A stretch of DNA of 64,000 bases, from NCBI RefSeq assembly GCF_004799495.1, contig NZ_SSMY01000004.1:1-64000 (forward strand). Reading direction: 5' to 3'. The notes under the pieces are model-generated. The model did not search any database. It was not told where the DNA came from and saw only the letters and a list, made by a program, of their open reading frames with translations. This document shows, one piece after another, positions 27,326-36,295 of this stretch (position 1 is its first letter; every line of letters starts with the position of its first letter). A program made the position numbers and the translations under genes. This stretch comes from Sphingomonas sp. GTDB lineage: Bacteria > Pseudomonadota > Alphaproteobacteria > Sphingomonadales > Sphingomonadaceae.

Positions 27326-28118
27326 CCGCGAGGAGCGCGCGGGCGCGGTCGTGATACGCGTTGAGCCGTCCCGGCGCGTACAGGTCGAATCCGTAACCCG
27401 TGAGAAAGGTCAGCACCGCGGGCTTGTCGGCAAAATCGTCGAGATAGACCGCCGCGACTCGGCCGGCGTCGAATAGCCCGCGCGCACCCTCGATCACCGC
27501 CAGTTCCATCCCCTCGACATCGATCTTGAGCACCAGCCGCCCGGGCAGGTCGAAACCGTCGAGCCGGCGCCCGTCCGCGGCGAAGCCGCGCCCCCGGATA
27601 TGCGCGATGCCAGCCTTGTCACTCGCCGTGGCGACGCCCGATACGGCACCATCGACAAAGTCGAGCGGGCCGTCACGGGCGGCGAGAGCGGCATTGATCG
27701 CGGTAAAGCCGAACCGTTCGGCGTTGACCGCAAGCCGGCGATACGTGTCCGGGCTGGCCTCGAACGCGACGACGCGGAAGTTGTCGAAGATCCGCGCGGC
27801 GTCGGCGATCACGCACGAAAAGATGCCGATATTGGCGCCGATATCGACGAATGTCGTATCCGGCCCGAGCATCATGCTCACGCGCTGCAGCACCAGCGTC
27901 TCGTCGCGCAGCAGGCTGTTCGCCCGTATCAGTTTGGACGCCCGGTAATAGCCCGCTTCGCGCAGGGCATTGATCCGCACATCTCGGCCGAACAAGCGCA
28001 CGTCATGATCGCGGCGACCATGCAGCAAGCGCGTCACCGCTTCCCGCAAGCGCGGCCGTTCATTGAAGTGCCGTTGGAGGAAGCGCAGCCGGCGAAGCGC
28101 GAACGAAGGCCGTGTCAC
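27294..28118 (-). CDS. FkbM-family methyltransferase (5)
   Basis: A 274-residue FkbM-type methyltransferase. Motif I is TFVDIGANIGIFSCVI, the acidic strand VVAFEASPDTYRR, and the signature LVLKIDVEGMELAVIEGA. GTG at 28118 is preferred because it overlaps the stop of the upstream hydroxylase-like gene (GTGA); an ATG at 28142 would add eight residues inside that gene. It is therefore translationally coupled to a 2-oxoglutarate-type hydroxylase rather than to glycosyltransferases, unlike the other four. Confidence 0.82.
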   Translation of the reverse strand: MTRPSFALRRLRFLQRHFNERPRLREAVTRLLHGRRDHDVRLFGRDVRINALREAGYYRASKLIRANSLLRDETLVLQRVSMMLGPDTTFVDIGANIGIFSCVIADAARIFDNFRVVAFEASPDTYRRLAVNAERFGFTAINAALAARDGPLDFVDGAVSGVATASDKAGIAHIRGRGFAADGRRLDGFDLPGRLVLKIDVEGMELAVIEGARGLFDAGRVAAVYLDDFADKPAVLTFLTGYGFDLYAPGRLNAYHDRARALLAVRRGDTRGTR

Positions 28119-28708
28119 GCCGCGAGCTGGTCGGTCAGCCACGGGGTCGCGAGGCAGTCGATCACCAAATGCACCCGGTCCTCGGTCCCGTCATTGGTCA
28201 CCGCGTGCGGATCGGCGAGCCGCAGGTACCATGCCTCCCCCGGCTTCATGTCTATCGGCGTCCGGTTGAGCAGGAACGTCACGCCGGGGTTGGTCGTGAC
28301 CGGGATGTGGATCCGCGCCTCGCCCCAATCGGCGGCCAGGTCGTGGTCGCGATGCTCCTTGATCCGCGAGCCCGGGGTCAACCGCATCAGCCGGACCGCC
28401 TTCAAGGGGCAGTCGAACGCCGCAAGCACCTCGCGGAAATAGGGGGCGCGCGACAGGATGGCGGCATCGACGAACTCGGTCGCGTTGGGGTCCGAATAGG
28501 CCTGCATCACCGGATGCGTCGCGCCCGCCGTGTGGCGCAGCGGGAGCACGTCCCATTGTCCCTCGTAATTCTGCGTGACGAAATGGTCGGTCCACGTCGC
28601 CGCTTCGACCGCCTTCAGGTCGGCGCGCAGCCGATCGGGGTCGAACGCCAGCGGCAACCGCACGCGGTCAGGATAGGCCGATGGTGGCTGGACGGCGGAA
28701 TTGTGCAC
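28115..28708 (-). CDS. Aspartyl/asparaginyl beta-hydroxylase-fold protein
   Basis: A 197-residue protein of the Asp_Arg_Hydroxylase cupin-like family (iron and 2-oxoglutarate dependent). MRLTPGSRIKEHRDHD gives the HxD metal pair, and PHAVTNDGTEDRVHLVIDC supplies the second histidine and the oxoglutarate-binding arginine. It has no signal peptide, so it acts in the cytoplasm. Substrate unknown: relatives hydroxylate Asp/Asn residues or small molecules. It is coupled to FkbM (5) and divergent from the PqqD-like gene over 64 bases. Confidence 0.8.
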   Translation of the reverse strand: MHNSAVQPPSAYPDRVRLPLAFDPDRLRADLKAVEAATWTDHFVTQNYEGQWDVLPLRHTAGATHPVMQAYSDPNATEFVDAAILSRAPYFREVLAAFDCPLKAVRLMRLTPGSRIKEHRDHDLAADWGEARIHIPVTTNPGVTFLLNRTPIDMKPGEAWYLRLADPHAVTNDGTEDRVHLVIDCLATPWLTDQLAA

Positions 28709-28772
28709 GGGCGCGACACTATCCGCGCCCTATCGCCTTGCAAAGGCGTCGCCGTGATGCTGTCAGGCGCGG

Positions 28773-29042
28773 ATGAATGACGAGATGATCCATCGCGACG
28801 GCGACTGGCTGACCGCGCGGGTCGGCGACGATCTGGTGATGATGAGCGCGGCGGAGGGCAATTACTTGCGGCTGAGCGAAGTCGGCGCACGCGTGTGGGA
28901 ATTGCTGGAGCGGCCGCAATCGCGCGACGATCTGCACGCTACACTGATCGCCGAATACGACGTGCCGCCCGAGGAGTGCCGCCGCGCGATCGACGATTTC
29001 CTCGCGACGCTGGTATCGCGCCGTGCCGTCCGGATCGATTAG
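28773..29042 (+). CDS. PqqD-like peptide/substrate-carrier domain protein
   Basis: An 89-residue stand-alone PqqD-type domain (winged-helix recognition fold). DLVMMSAAEGNYLRLSEVGARVWELLE and the following DDLHATLIAEYDV match the family, which normally presents a substrate peptide to a modifying enzyme. There is no PqqA, radical-SAM PqqE or HPr-kinase-like partner nearby; the only neighbours are the divergent hydroxylase-like protein and the bd oxidase genes. PqqD-like proteins recur in exopolysaccharide loci, so it is treated as part of this one. Confidence 0.75.
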   Translation: MNDEMIHRDGDWLTARVGDDLVMMSAAEGNYLRLSEVGARVWELLERPQSRDDLHATLIAEYDVPPEECRRAIDDFLATLVSRRAVRID

Positions 29043-29155
29043 AGCCGCAACGCCAGCCGGGTTGCCAATGCGACGATCCCGAGCGCCGTCACGCTGACCA
29101 GCCAGATCGCCGCCATCCATACGAGGCGTTTCCACAAGGGTGCGGCCGTCTGCAT
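29039..29155 (-). CDS. DUF2474-type small subunit of bd oxidase
   Basis: A 38-residue single-pass protein (PLWKRLVWMAAIWLVSVTALG). Its start overlaps the cydB stop by one base (TGATG). Very short proteins of this type follow cioAB in proteobacteria and are thought to be CydX-like accessory subunits. It also overlaps the end of the convergent PqqD-like gene by 4 bases. Confidence 0.75.
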   Translation of the reverse strand: MQTAAPLWKRLVWMAAIWLVSVTALGIVALATRLALRL

Positions 29156-30165
29156 CAATGATATCCGCTCGCGTCGCCGACCTTGCCGCGGAACACCCAG
29201 TACGAGAACGCGGTATAGGCCAGGATGATCGGGATCATGGTCCCCGCCCCCAGCAGCATGAACCCTTGGCTCTTGGCGGGCGCAGCAGCCTGGACGATCG
29301 ACACCGATCCGGGAACGATGTCGGGGTACATGCTGATCCCCAGCCCCGCGAAGCACAGCAGGTAGAGGCCGAGCGTCAGGAGGAAGGGCAGCAACTCCTT
29401 CTTGTTGAGCAGCGCCCACCAGAACCCGACCGACAATGCGCCGAGCAGCACGGGCACCGAACCGGCGAACAGGATGTTCGGGAAGGTCAGCCAGCGTTCG
29501 TAATAGCGGTATTCGAGGAACGGCGTCGCCGCGCTGACCGCGGTCACGGCGAGCGCCGCGGCGATTCCGGTGACCCGCGCGAGGCGAAACGCGTGCTTCT
29601 GCGCGCCGCCCTCGGTCTTGAAGATCAGCCAGCACGCGCCGAGCAGCGCGTACCCCGCGACCACCCCCACCCCGGTCAGCAGCGAGAACGGCGTCAGCCA
29701 GTCGAGCCACCCCCCGCCGTACCCGCGCCCGCTCACCTTCACTCCCTGGAGCAGCGCGCCGAGCACGATTCCTTGCGCTAGCGCCGCCGTCACCGACCCG
29801 GCGGTGAACGCGAAGTCCCAAAACGCGCGGTGCCGCGGGTCGCGCCAGCGGAACTCGAACGCCACGCCGCGGAACACCAGCCCCAGCAGCATCGCAATGA
29901 TCGGCGGGTACATCGCCGGCATCAGCACCGAGAAAGCGAGCGGGAACGCTGCCATCAGCCCGCCGCCGCCCAGCACCAGCCACGTCTCGTTGCCGTCCCA
30001 CACCGGCGCGATCGCGTTCATCGCCTGATCGCGCTCTTCCCCCACGCCGAACGCCGGGAAAAGGATGCCGATGCCGAGGTCGAACCCGTCCATCACGACG
30101 TACATGAACACCGCGAACACGATGACGAACGCCCAGATCAGCGCGAGCGTGGGATCGGCGGTCAT
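29155..30165 (-). CDS. cydB: Cytochrome bd ubiquinol oxidase subunit II
   Basis: A 336-residue inner-membrane protein with about eight transmembrane segments, partner of subunit I. YVVMDGFDLGIGILFP near the N-terminus and VWDGNETWLVLGGGGLMAAFP are hallmark CydB/CioB stretches. ATG at 30165 overlaps the subunit I stop by 4 bases. Together with the following small subunit it completes a CioABC-type quinol oxidase, which gives high oxygen affinity and usually cyanide insensitivity. Confidence 0.93.
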   Translation of the reverse strand: MTADPTLALIWAFVIVFAVFMYVVMDGFDLGIGILFPAFGVGEERDQAMNAIAPVWDGNETWLVLGGGGLMAAFPLAFSVLMPAMYPPIIAMLLGLVFRGVAFEFRWRDPRHRAFWDFAFTAGSVTAALAQGIVLGALLQGVKVSGRGYGGGWLDWLTPFSLLTGVGVVAGYALLGACWLIFKTEGGAQKHAFRLARVTGIAAALAVTAVSAATPFLEYRYYERWLTFPNILFAGSVPVLLGALSVGFWWALLNKKELLPFLLTLGLYLLCFAGLGISMYPDIVPGSVSIVQAAAPAKSQGFMLLGAGTMIPIILAYTAFSYWVFRGKVGDASGYH

Positions 30166-31565
30166 TGCTCGATCCCGCCTTGCGCGGCGGGGGTGATCCC
30201 GGCGGTACGGATCGGCGGGCCGCTGCCGATCTCCGGCTCGTGCGCGACCGCACCCTTCTGCATCAGCTTGAGGATGTACCAGACCCCCACGCCGAACACC
30301 GCGAAATAGACGATGGCGAACGCCGCGAGCGAGGTCGCGACCGCGGGCGCGGCCAAGGGTGAAGCGGACTCGCTGGTGCGAAGCAGACCGTAAATCGTCC
30401 ATGGCTGGCGTCCGACCTCGGTCGTGACCCATCCCGCGATCACCGCGACGAACCCCGCCGGCCCCATGACGATCGCGGCGCGGTGCAGCCATTTCCAGTC
30501 GTACAGTTTCTTCAGCCACCGCGCGACGAGGCTCCATAATCCCAGCCCGAGCATCGCGAACCCCAGCCCGACCATTACGCGGAACGACCAGAACACCACC
30601 GGCACCGGTGCCCATTGATCGCGCGGGAAATCCTTGAGACCGGGGAGCGGCGCGTTGGGGTCGTGCCTGAGGATCAGCGAGCCGACCTTGGGAACCTCGA
30701 CCTTGTAGTGAACCGTGCCGTCGGTGTTCGACGGCAGGCCGAACAGCACCAGCGGCGCGCCGCTCGGGCTGGGATCATAGTCACCCTCGATCGCCAGCAC
30801 CTTGGCCGGCTGGTGCTCGAGCGTGTTGAGACCGTGCGCATCGCCTGCTAGGATTTGGACGGGCGCCACCAGCGCCGCCATCCACATTGCCATCGAGAAC
30901 ATCTTGCGATGGTGCGCATTGCCGCCGTCGCGGAGCAGGTGCCACGCGCCGCATGCCCCCACGACCAGCGAGGTCGTCAGATAGGCCGCGATGACGGTGT
31001 GCACGAGCCGATACGGGAAGCTTGGGTTGAAGATCACGCTGGCCCACGACCCGGCGACGACGAACTGCCCCTGCGCGTTGATCGCGAACCCGGTCGGGGT
31101 CTGCATCCAGCTGTTGGCGCTCAGGATCCAGAAGGCCGAGATGAACGTGCCCAGCGCGACCATGCACGTCGCGGCGAAATGCAGCCCCGGCCCGACGCGC
31201 TTCATCCCGAACAGCATCACGCCGAGAAACCCGGCCTCGAGGAAGAAAGCAGTCAGCACTTCGTACGCCATCAGCGGACCGATCACCGGCCCGGCCTTGT
31301 CGGTGAACGCCGCCCAGTTGGTGCCGAACTGGTACGACATGACGATCCCCGACACGACGCCCATCGCGAACGCGACCGCGAAGATCTTCACCCAGAAACG
31401 GAACAGGTCGAGGTAGAGCGGCTTCTTGGTCCACAGCCACAAGCCTTCGAGCACCATCAGGTAACTCGCCAGCCCGATGGAAAAGCTCGGGAAGATGAAA
31501 TGAAAGCTGACGGTGAACCCGAACTGGATTCGGGCGAGCAGGATTGCAGTTCCAGCGGCTGTCAT
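30162..31565 (-). CDS. cydA: Cytochrome bd ubiquinol oxidase subunit I
   Basis: A 467-residue haem-carrying subunit. ARIQFGFTVSFHFIFPSFSIG contains the conserved histidine (His22), and the GRQPW motif occurs in WVTTEVGRQPWTIYGLLRT. The quinol loop is short, as in the cyanide-insensitive CioA group. ATG at 31565 follows a perfect AAGGAGG; the frame open further upstream lacks family features. Quinol oxidation occurs at the periplasmic side. Confidence 0.93.
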   Translation of the reverse strand: MTAAGTAILLARIQFGFTVSFHFIFPSFSIGLASYLMVLEGLWLWTKKPLYLDLFRFWVKIFAVAFAMGVVSGIVMSYQFGTNWAAFTDKAGPVIGPLMAYEVLTAFFLEAGFLGVMLFGMKRVGPGLHFAATCMVALGTFISAFWILSANSWMQTPTGFAINAQGQFVVAGSWASVIFNPSFPYRLVHTVIAAYLTTSLVVGACGAWHLLRDGGNAHHRKMFSMAMWMAALVAPVQILAGDAHGLNTLEHQPAKVLAIEGDYDPSPSGAPLVLFGLPSNTDGTVHYKVEVPKVGSLILRHDPNAPLPGLKDFPRDQWAPVPVVFWSFRVMVGLGFAMLGLGLWSLVARWLKKLYDWKWLHRAAIVMGPAGFVAVIAGWVTTEVGRQPWTIYGLLRTSESASPLAAPAVATSLAAFAIVYFAVFGVGVWYILKLMQKGAVAHEPEIGSGPPIRTAGITPAAQGGIEQ

Positions 31566-31657
31566 CGCCACCTCCTTGCCGAGCGCCGATGCGCCTGTCG
31601 CCAACCCAAGGCAAGTGCGCGCTGTGCAGCCCGGCATGCGGTGGCCGCGCCAATGAG

Positions 31658-31684
31658 AAAGGCCGGGGAGCGACCCCGGCCTTT
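31658..31684 (-). terminator. Hairpin terminator after the FKBP gene
   Basis: AAAGGCCGGGG (31658-31668) pairs with CCCCGGCCTTT (31674-31684) around AGCGA. It lies just beyond the FKBP stop, and on the reverse strand the stem ends in CCTTTCTC. The stem is very stable but the U-tract is short. Confidence 0.65.
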
Positions 31685-31695
31685 CGACTTCATTC

Positions 31696-32292
31696 CTATT
31701 GGCCCGGCGGTGCCACGTCTCCACCCGGCGCGCCACCGGGCGCTCCGCCCGGAGGACCACCGGCTCCGCCGATGCCGCCCATCTGCTGCTGGTACTGGTC
31801 GAGCACCGCCTGCGGCAGGAATTCGATCAGTTCGACATCGAACACCAGGTCGCCGGCGGGTGCGCCCGGGGGCGGCGAGGCACCGTATGCGAGCTTGGCG
31901 GGCAGCCAGAAGCGGTATTTCGCGCCCTTGTTCATGAGCTTCAGCCCTTCGGAGAAGCCGGGAACCGAGCGCGCGACGGGAAGCGGGGTCGGCTGCTTCG
32001 ACTTGTCGAAGGTGAGGCCCGAGCGCAGCTTGCCCTCGTACTGGATCAGCGCGACGTCGGAATCGGTCGGGTGCGCACCGGTGCCCGGGGCAAGAACCTT
32101 GTACTGCAGCCCCGACGCCGTGGTCTTGATGTCCGAATCCGTGCCGATCCAGCCGCGCTGCGACTTCGTCCAATAATCGTCGCCCTGGCGCGCGAGCAGG
32201 AAGGCGGCGGCGAGCAGGATCACGATGCCGACCCACAGCCACGTGAGGTAGCTGCGCTTGACGGGCTGGAGCGGAACGGCGGTCACGGTCAT
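31696..32292 (-). CDS. Membrane-anchored FKBP-type peptidyl-prolyl isomerase
   Basis: A 198-residue protein. A single N-terminal transmembrane anchor (YLTWLWVGIVILLAAAFLLA) leads to a periplasmic FKBP domain (TASGLQYKVLAPGTGAHP, VALIQYEGKLRSG, PGFSEGLKLMNKGAKYRFWL, LVFDVELIEFLP). The C-terminus is an unusual Gly/Pro/Ala tail with repeated GGAP units. The start at 32292 is followed by the anchor; the longer frame is compositional. It probably assists folding of exported proteins. Confidence 0.88.
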   Translation of the reverse strand: MTVTAVPLQPVKRSYLTWLWVGIVILLAAAFLLARQGDDYWTKSQRGWIGTDSDIKTTASGLQYKVLAPGTGAHPTDSDVALIQYEGKLRSGLTFDKSKQPTPLPVARSVPGFSEGLKLMNKGAKYRFWLPAKLAYGASPPPGAPAGDLVFDVELIEFLPQAVLDQYQQQMGGIGGAGGPPGGAPGGAPGGDVAPPGQ

Positions 32293-32395
32293 GGGAAAAC
32301 GGCCTCGACGGGGATGGGCCGCTCTCAACGCGCGGCCGGGACACGCTGTCGGTAGATGCGGGGACCGCGCTCGGCAAGTCCCCGGAAGACGGGTC

Positions 32396-32602
32396 TTACT
32401 TGATCCCGTCGCGCTCCATCCGCTTGCGGTCCATCTTGCGGGCGCGGCGGACGGCGGCGGCACGCTCACGGGCGCGCTTCTCGCTCGGCTTCTCGTAGTG
32501 CCGGCGCAGCTTCATCTCGCGATACACGCCCTCGCGCTGGAGCTTCTTCTTGAGAGCCCGAAGCGCCTGATCGACATTGTTATCGCGCACGATGATTTGC
32601 AT
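32396..32602 (-). CDS. rpsU: 30S ribosomal protein S21
   Basis: A 68-residue basic protein with the S21 signature [20 protein letters not shown] and [19 protein letters not shown]. The start is ATG 32602; 15 upstream codons in frame are not family-like. It is monocistronic, with a convergent-free 100-base gap to the FKBP gene containing a 6-bp GGGGAC/GTCCCC stem without a T-run. Confidence 0.95.
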   Translation of the reverse strand: MQIIVRDNNVDQALRALKKKLQREGVYREMKLRRHYEKPSEKRARERAAAVRRARKMDRKRMERDGIK

Positions 32603-32882
32603 AAAACCCGTCAACTCCGAATCGAATGGAATGGCCGCCCAGGACACGAGTCCGGACGTTCAAGCGCGCGCCCCTAACAGCGGAGCGCGCAGAAGGCAAG
32701 CGCGGCGCGGGTGAGCGGACCAAAGTTGCCACTAGGTTGACACTATCGCGACCGATCGGAGCGGTATCGATCCCCGCCGTCGGTCGACCCGCCCGCATCG
32801 AGCGCGCCGAGGCTGACCGTCGAAATCCTACATTGCAAGCGGTCAGGTTGCGGGAAATTGCCCGCACCGGTAAGCGCCGCGC

Positions 32883-34322
32883 ATGTCCACCGGCGCCCCG
32901 CTTACCCTGTACAACAGCCTGACCCGCAGCCTGGAGGAGTTCCGCCCGATCGACCCCGACCTGGTGCGCGTCTACACGTGCGGGCCGACGGTCTATAACT
33001 ACCAGCATATCGGCAACATGCGCGCGTTCCTGTTCGCCGACACGCTCGGCCGCGTGCTGCGCTGGAAGGGCTACAAGACCAAGCACATCATCAACATCAC
33101 CGATGTCGGCCATTTGACCAGCGACGCCGATGCCGGCGACGACAAGATGGAGAAGGCGGCGGCGCGAGAGGCCAAGTCGATCTGGGACATCGCGAAACAC
33201 TATACCGACACCTTCAAGGCCGATGTGGCGCGGCTCAACATCGAGCCGCCGGCCGAATGGACCGTCGCGACCGACCACATCCCGCAGATGATCGAGTTCG
33301 CGAAAAAGATCGAAGCCGATTGCTACGAAATTGAAGGCGGGCTGTATTTCGACACCTCGACAGTGCCCAATTACGGCGCGCTGGCGCGGGCAGCGACCGA
33401 TGAAGGCGAGAGCCGGATCGACCCCGTCTCCGGCAAGCGCCACCCGCAGGACTTCGCGATCTGGCGCAAATCCCCGCCGGGCGAGCAGCGCCAAATGGAA
33501 TGGGATTCGCCGTGGGGCAAGGGCGCGCCGGGCTGGCACCTCGAATGCTCGGTGATGAGCCTTCAGCATCTCGGCCACCCGTTCGACATCCACACCGGCG
33601 GGATCGACCACCGCGAGATCCACCACCCCAACGAGATCGCGCAGAACCAGGCGTTTTGCGGCTGCTCCGACACTGGCGCACGGATCTGGATGCACAATAA
33701 TTTCCTGGTCGAGCGCGGCGGGAAGATGTCGAAGTCGACGGGGGAGTTCCGCACGCTGCAGACCTTGGTCGATGCCGGCGTGCACCCCCTCGCCTACCGC
33801 CTGATGTGCCTGCAGGCGCATTACCGGTCGGAGCTGGAGTTCAGCGAGGAGAATTTGCTGGCGGCGCTGACGCGGCTGAAGCGAATGGTGCATCTCGTCA
33901 CCGCGCTGCCCGGAATGAATGCGGCGGATTTCGCGGACGACCCGGATGCCGTGCCGCATTTCCGCGGCTTGCTCGATGAGGCGGTGAGCGACGATCTCAA
34001 CACGCCGAAAGCGCTGTCGCACCTCACTGGCATGCTCGCGCACATCCCCACGTCGCCAGCCGACAAATTGCGCTTGCTTGAGGACTATGACGCGGTGCTC
34101 GGCCTCGACCTGCTCACGCTCACCCGCGAAGACCTGCGCGTTCGCCCCACGACCGCGACGCTCACCGAAGCCGACATCGAAGCCCGCCTCACCGAGCGTA
34201 AGGAAGCGCGCGCGGCGAAGGATTTCGCGCGCTCGGACGCGATCCGTGACGAGCTCACCGCCGCCGGGGTGGAGGTGATGGACGGCGACCCGCTGGGATG
34301 GGATTGGAGGCCAACATTATGA
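32883..34322 (+). CDS. cysS: Cysteinyl-tRNA synthetase
   Basis: A 479-residue class I aminoacyl-tRNA synthetase. The CGPTVYNYQHIGN motif gives the zinc-binding Cys33 and the HIGH-type loop at about residue 42; WHLECSVMS and the zinc histidines follow. GGKMSKSTGEFRTL contains an exact KMSKS loop near residue 281. Length is normal for the bacterial enzyme. Its stop overlaps the ATG of a small secreted protein. Confidence 0.96.
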   Translation: MSTGAPLTLYNSLTRSLEEFRPIDPDLVRVYTCGPTVYNYQHIGNMRAFLFADTLGRVLRWKGYKTKHIINITDVGHLTSDADAGDDKMEKAAAREAKSIWDIAKHYTDTFKADVARLNIEPPAEWTVATDHIPQMIEFAKKIEADCYEIEGGLYFDTSTVPNYGALARAATDEGESRIDPVSGKRHPQDFAIWRKSPPGEQRQMEWDSPWGKGAPGWHLECSVMSLQHLGHPFDIHTGGIDHREIHHPNEIAQNQAFCGCSDTGARIWMHNNFLVERGGKMSKSTGEFRTLQTLVDAGVHPLAYRLMCLQAHYRSELEFSEENLLAALTRLKRMVHLVTALPGMNAADFADDPDAVPHFRGLLDEAVSDDLNTPKALSHLTGMLAHIPTSPADKLRLLEDYDAVLGLDLLTLTREDLRVRPTTATLTEADIEARLTERKEARAAKDFARSDAIRDELTAAGVEVMDGDPLGWDWRPTL

Positions 34323-34861
34323 TCGGCTTGTTCTGGTTGTTCGCGCTCCAGGCCACGACGCCGCCCGTCGACAACACCCCGCGCGCCGACGACATCATCG
34401 TCAGCGCCTCGCGCGACACGTGCACCTTGCGCTTCGCCGACAAGACCATGACCGATGCGCAATTCAACGCGCGCGCGGAGGAATGGAAGGCGGGCAAGCC
34501 GGTGCGCCTGATCCTGCGCAGCAGCGCCGATTTCCCGTGTGTGCGCAAGATCGCCAAGCAATTGTTCGACAAGGGCGTGACGCGGATCGAGTTTGCCGAT
34601 CCCAACGGCAAGCCCGCTTTTCCGTTCGAGCCCGATCCCAATCTGCCGCGCTACACCGCGACCGGCGAGGTACCGAGCGTGCCGATGGGCAGCGCGCCGT
34701 CCAACTGGAGCGAGAACCGCGCGCGCGAGCACAGCTTCCTCGGCCGCGCCGCGTCGCAACTGATCCTGCAGGGCAAGTGCGCCGAAGCGAAGAAGATGGC
34801 GCTCGACCAGGGCGACCTCGACGCCGCCGCCGCGGTGGTCGAAGTGTGCCGCGCGCCCTGA
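34319..34861 (+). CDS. Secreted protein of unknown function, coupled to cysS
   Basis: A 180-residue protein with a short hydrophobic leader (MIGLFWLFALQA). The mature part has three cysteines in contexts SRDTCTLRF, DFPCVRKIA and EVCRAP, plus a segment reading FDKGVTRIEFADPNGKP, which suggests a small oxidised periplasmic fold. The ATG overlaps the cysS stop by 4 bases. No family was recognised; function unknown. Confidence 0.7.
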   Translation: MIGLFWLFALQATTPPVDNTPRADDIIVSASRDTCTLRFADKTMTDAQFNARAEEWKAGKPVRLILRSSADFPCVRKIAKQLFDKGVTRIEFADPNGKPAFPFEPDPNLPRYTATGEVPSVPMGSAPSNWSENRAREHSFLGRAASQLILQGKCAEAKKMALDQGDLDAAAAVVEVCRAP

Positions 34862-34925
34862 CTCGCGCTTGAACGCCGCCGCCGCTCGGCTAGATACGCG
34901 GCATAGTCTTTCAATGGGGATTGCA

Positions 34926-35360
34926 ATGCGTGGGCAAGTGCTTGGGGTCGATGTCTCGACCGGCGACGGCCAGATTTCGGGCGACGACGGCCAGCGCTAC
35001 GTCTTCCGGCCGGAGGATTGGACCGATCGTGTCGGGCCATCGGTCGGCGCGCTGATCGATTTCGAGGCCGAAGGGCGCCAGGCGCGGCGCATCTATCGTT
35101 TGCCCGGCAGCTATACCGCCGCCCCGCCCGCGCCGCGCAGCGACCGCAACAAGATCGTCGCGGCGCTGCTCGCCTTCTTCCTCGGCGTGTTCGGGGTGCA
35201 CCGCTTCTATCTCGGGCGGATCGGCTCCGGGGTCGTCATGCTGTTATTGACCTGCACGATCGTCGGGATGGTCGTCACCGGCATCTGGGCGTTCATCGAC
35301 TTCATCCGCTACCTGATCATGTCCGACGCCGAGTTCGCCGCGCGATACCAGCAGGCATGA
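34926..35360 (+). CDS. TM2-domain membrane protein
   Basis: A 144-residue protein. The N-terminal 75 residues are soluble and beta-rich (GQVLGVDVSTGDGQISGDDG), and the C-terminal TM2 domain has two helices joined by the FGVHRFYLGRIGSG motif. ATG 34926 has GGGG six bases upstream; 34914 would add four residues. The last codons overlap the start of the next gene. Role unknown; TM2 proteins are common bacterial membrane proteins. Confidence 0.82.
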   Translation: MRGQVLGVDVSTGDGQISGDDGQRYVFRPEDWTDRVGPSVGALIDFEAEGRQARRIYRLPGSYTAAPPAPRSDRNKIVAALLAFFLGVFGVHRFYLGRIGSGVVMLLLTCTIVGMVVTGIWAFIDFIRYLIMSDAEFAARYQQA

Positions 35361-36292
35361 AGGCCGTCCTTCCCGCGCTCGCACGCCCGCTGCTCGAGCC
35401 ACACCTGCCCGCGGGACTCGAGGTATCGTGGTTCGCCAGCCGCGAGGAAGCCGGCGCGATGATCGTCGACGCCGACATCGCCTGGGTCGACATGCAGCGC
35501 GGGGTGTGGACCGCGGAAGCCGTGGCGAAGGCGACCAGGCTCCGATGGCTGTCGACGATCTTCGCGGGGATCGATTTCCTCGACCTCGACGCCTTGCGCG
35601 CCAACGGCACGACGGTGACCAACGGCACGGGGATCAACGCGCTGGCGGTCGCGGAATATGCCGTGATGGGTGTGCTCGTCGCGGCCAAGCGCTACGACGA
35701 AGTCGTGCGGCTCGCCGACAAGCACGAATGGACGCTCCAGGCGCCGGGCCAGGTCGAACTGTTCGAAACGCGCGCGCTGATCGTCGGGATGGGTGCGATT
35801 GGCAAATTGATCGGCGAGCGGCTGACGGCATTCGGGGTCGAGGTGGTCGGCGTCACGCGGTCGGGCCGCGACGGAACGCTGACGCCCGATCAATGGCAAG
35901 CGAAGCTCGGCGAGTTCGACTGGGTGATCCTCGCCGCGCCTTCTACCGATGCGACCAAGGCGATGATCGGCGCGGACGAGCTCGCCGCGATGAAGCCGCG
36001 CGCGTGGCTGATCAATATCGCGCGCGGCGACATGATCGACGAGGCCGCGCTGCTGGCGGCGCTCAACGGCCGAAAGATCGCCGGCGCATTCCTCGACCCG
36101 ACGCACCCCGAACCGCTGCCACCCGATCACCCGCTGTGGTCGGCGCCGAATTGCCTGATCACGATGCACCTGTCGGGCCGCAGCCAGACGAAAATGTTCC
36201 CGCGCGCCGCCGCGCTGTTCCTGCGCAACGTCGAGGCGTTCGTGAACGGGCGGCCGATGGAGAATGTCGTCGATCTCGACGCGGGGTATTGA
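35357..36292 (+). CDS. D-2-hydroxyacid dehydrogenase family protein
   Basis: A 311-residue NAD(P)-dependent dehydrogenase. LIVGMGAIGKLIGERL is the dinucleotide-binding motif, NIARGDMIDEAALLAAL contains the substrate-binding arginine, and the catalytic histidine is in LITMHLSG. It resembles the glyoxylate/hydroxypyruvate reductase A-like branch. ATG overlaps the TM2 gene's stop by 4 bases. Substrate not determinable. Confidence 0.83.
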   Translation: MKAVLPALARPLLEPHLPAGLEVSWFASREEAGAMIVDADIAWVDMQRGVWTAEAVAKATRLRWLSTIFAGIDFLDLDALRANGTTVTNGTGINALAVAEYAVMGVLVAAKRYDEVVRLADKHEWTLQAPGQVELFETRALIVGMGAIGKLIGERLTAFGVEVVGVTRSGRDGTLTPDQWQAKLGEFDWVILAAPSTDATKAMIGADELAAMKPRAWLINIARGDMIDEAALLAALNGRKIAGAFLDPTHPEPLPPDHPLWSAPNCLITMHLSGRSQTKMFPRAAALFLRNVEAFVNGRPMENVVDLDAGY

Positions 36293-36295
36293 ACG

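Noticed and set aside
23088..29042. Lasso-peptide or RiPP cluster (AsnB-like enzyme plus PqqD-like protein)
   Set aside because: Both AsnB-like proteins keep a full glutaminase domain with Cys2, no B2-type protease or precursor peptide is present, and surrounding genes are polysaccharide genes.
28773..29042. PQQ biosynthesis
   Set aside because: Only a PqqD-like domain is present; no pqqA, pqqB, pqqC or pqqE in the window.
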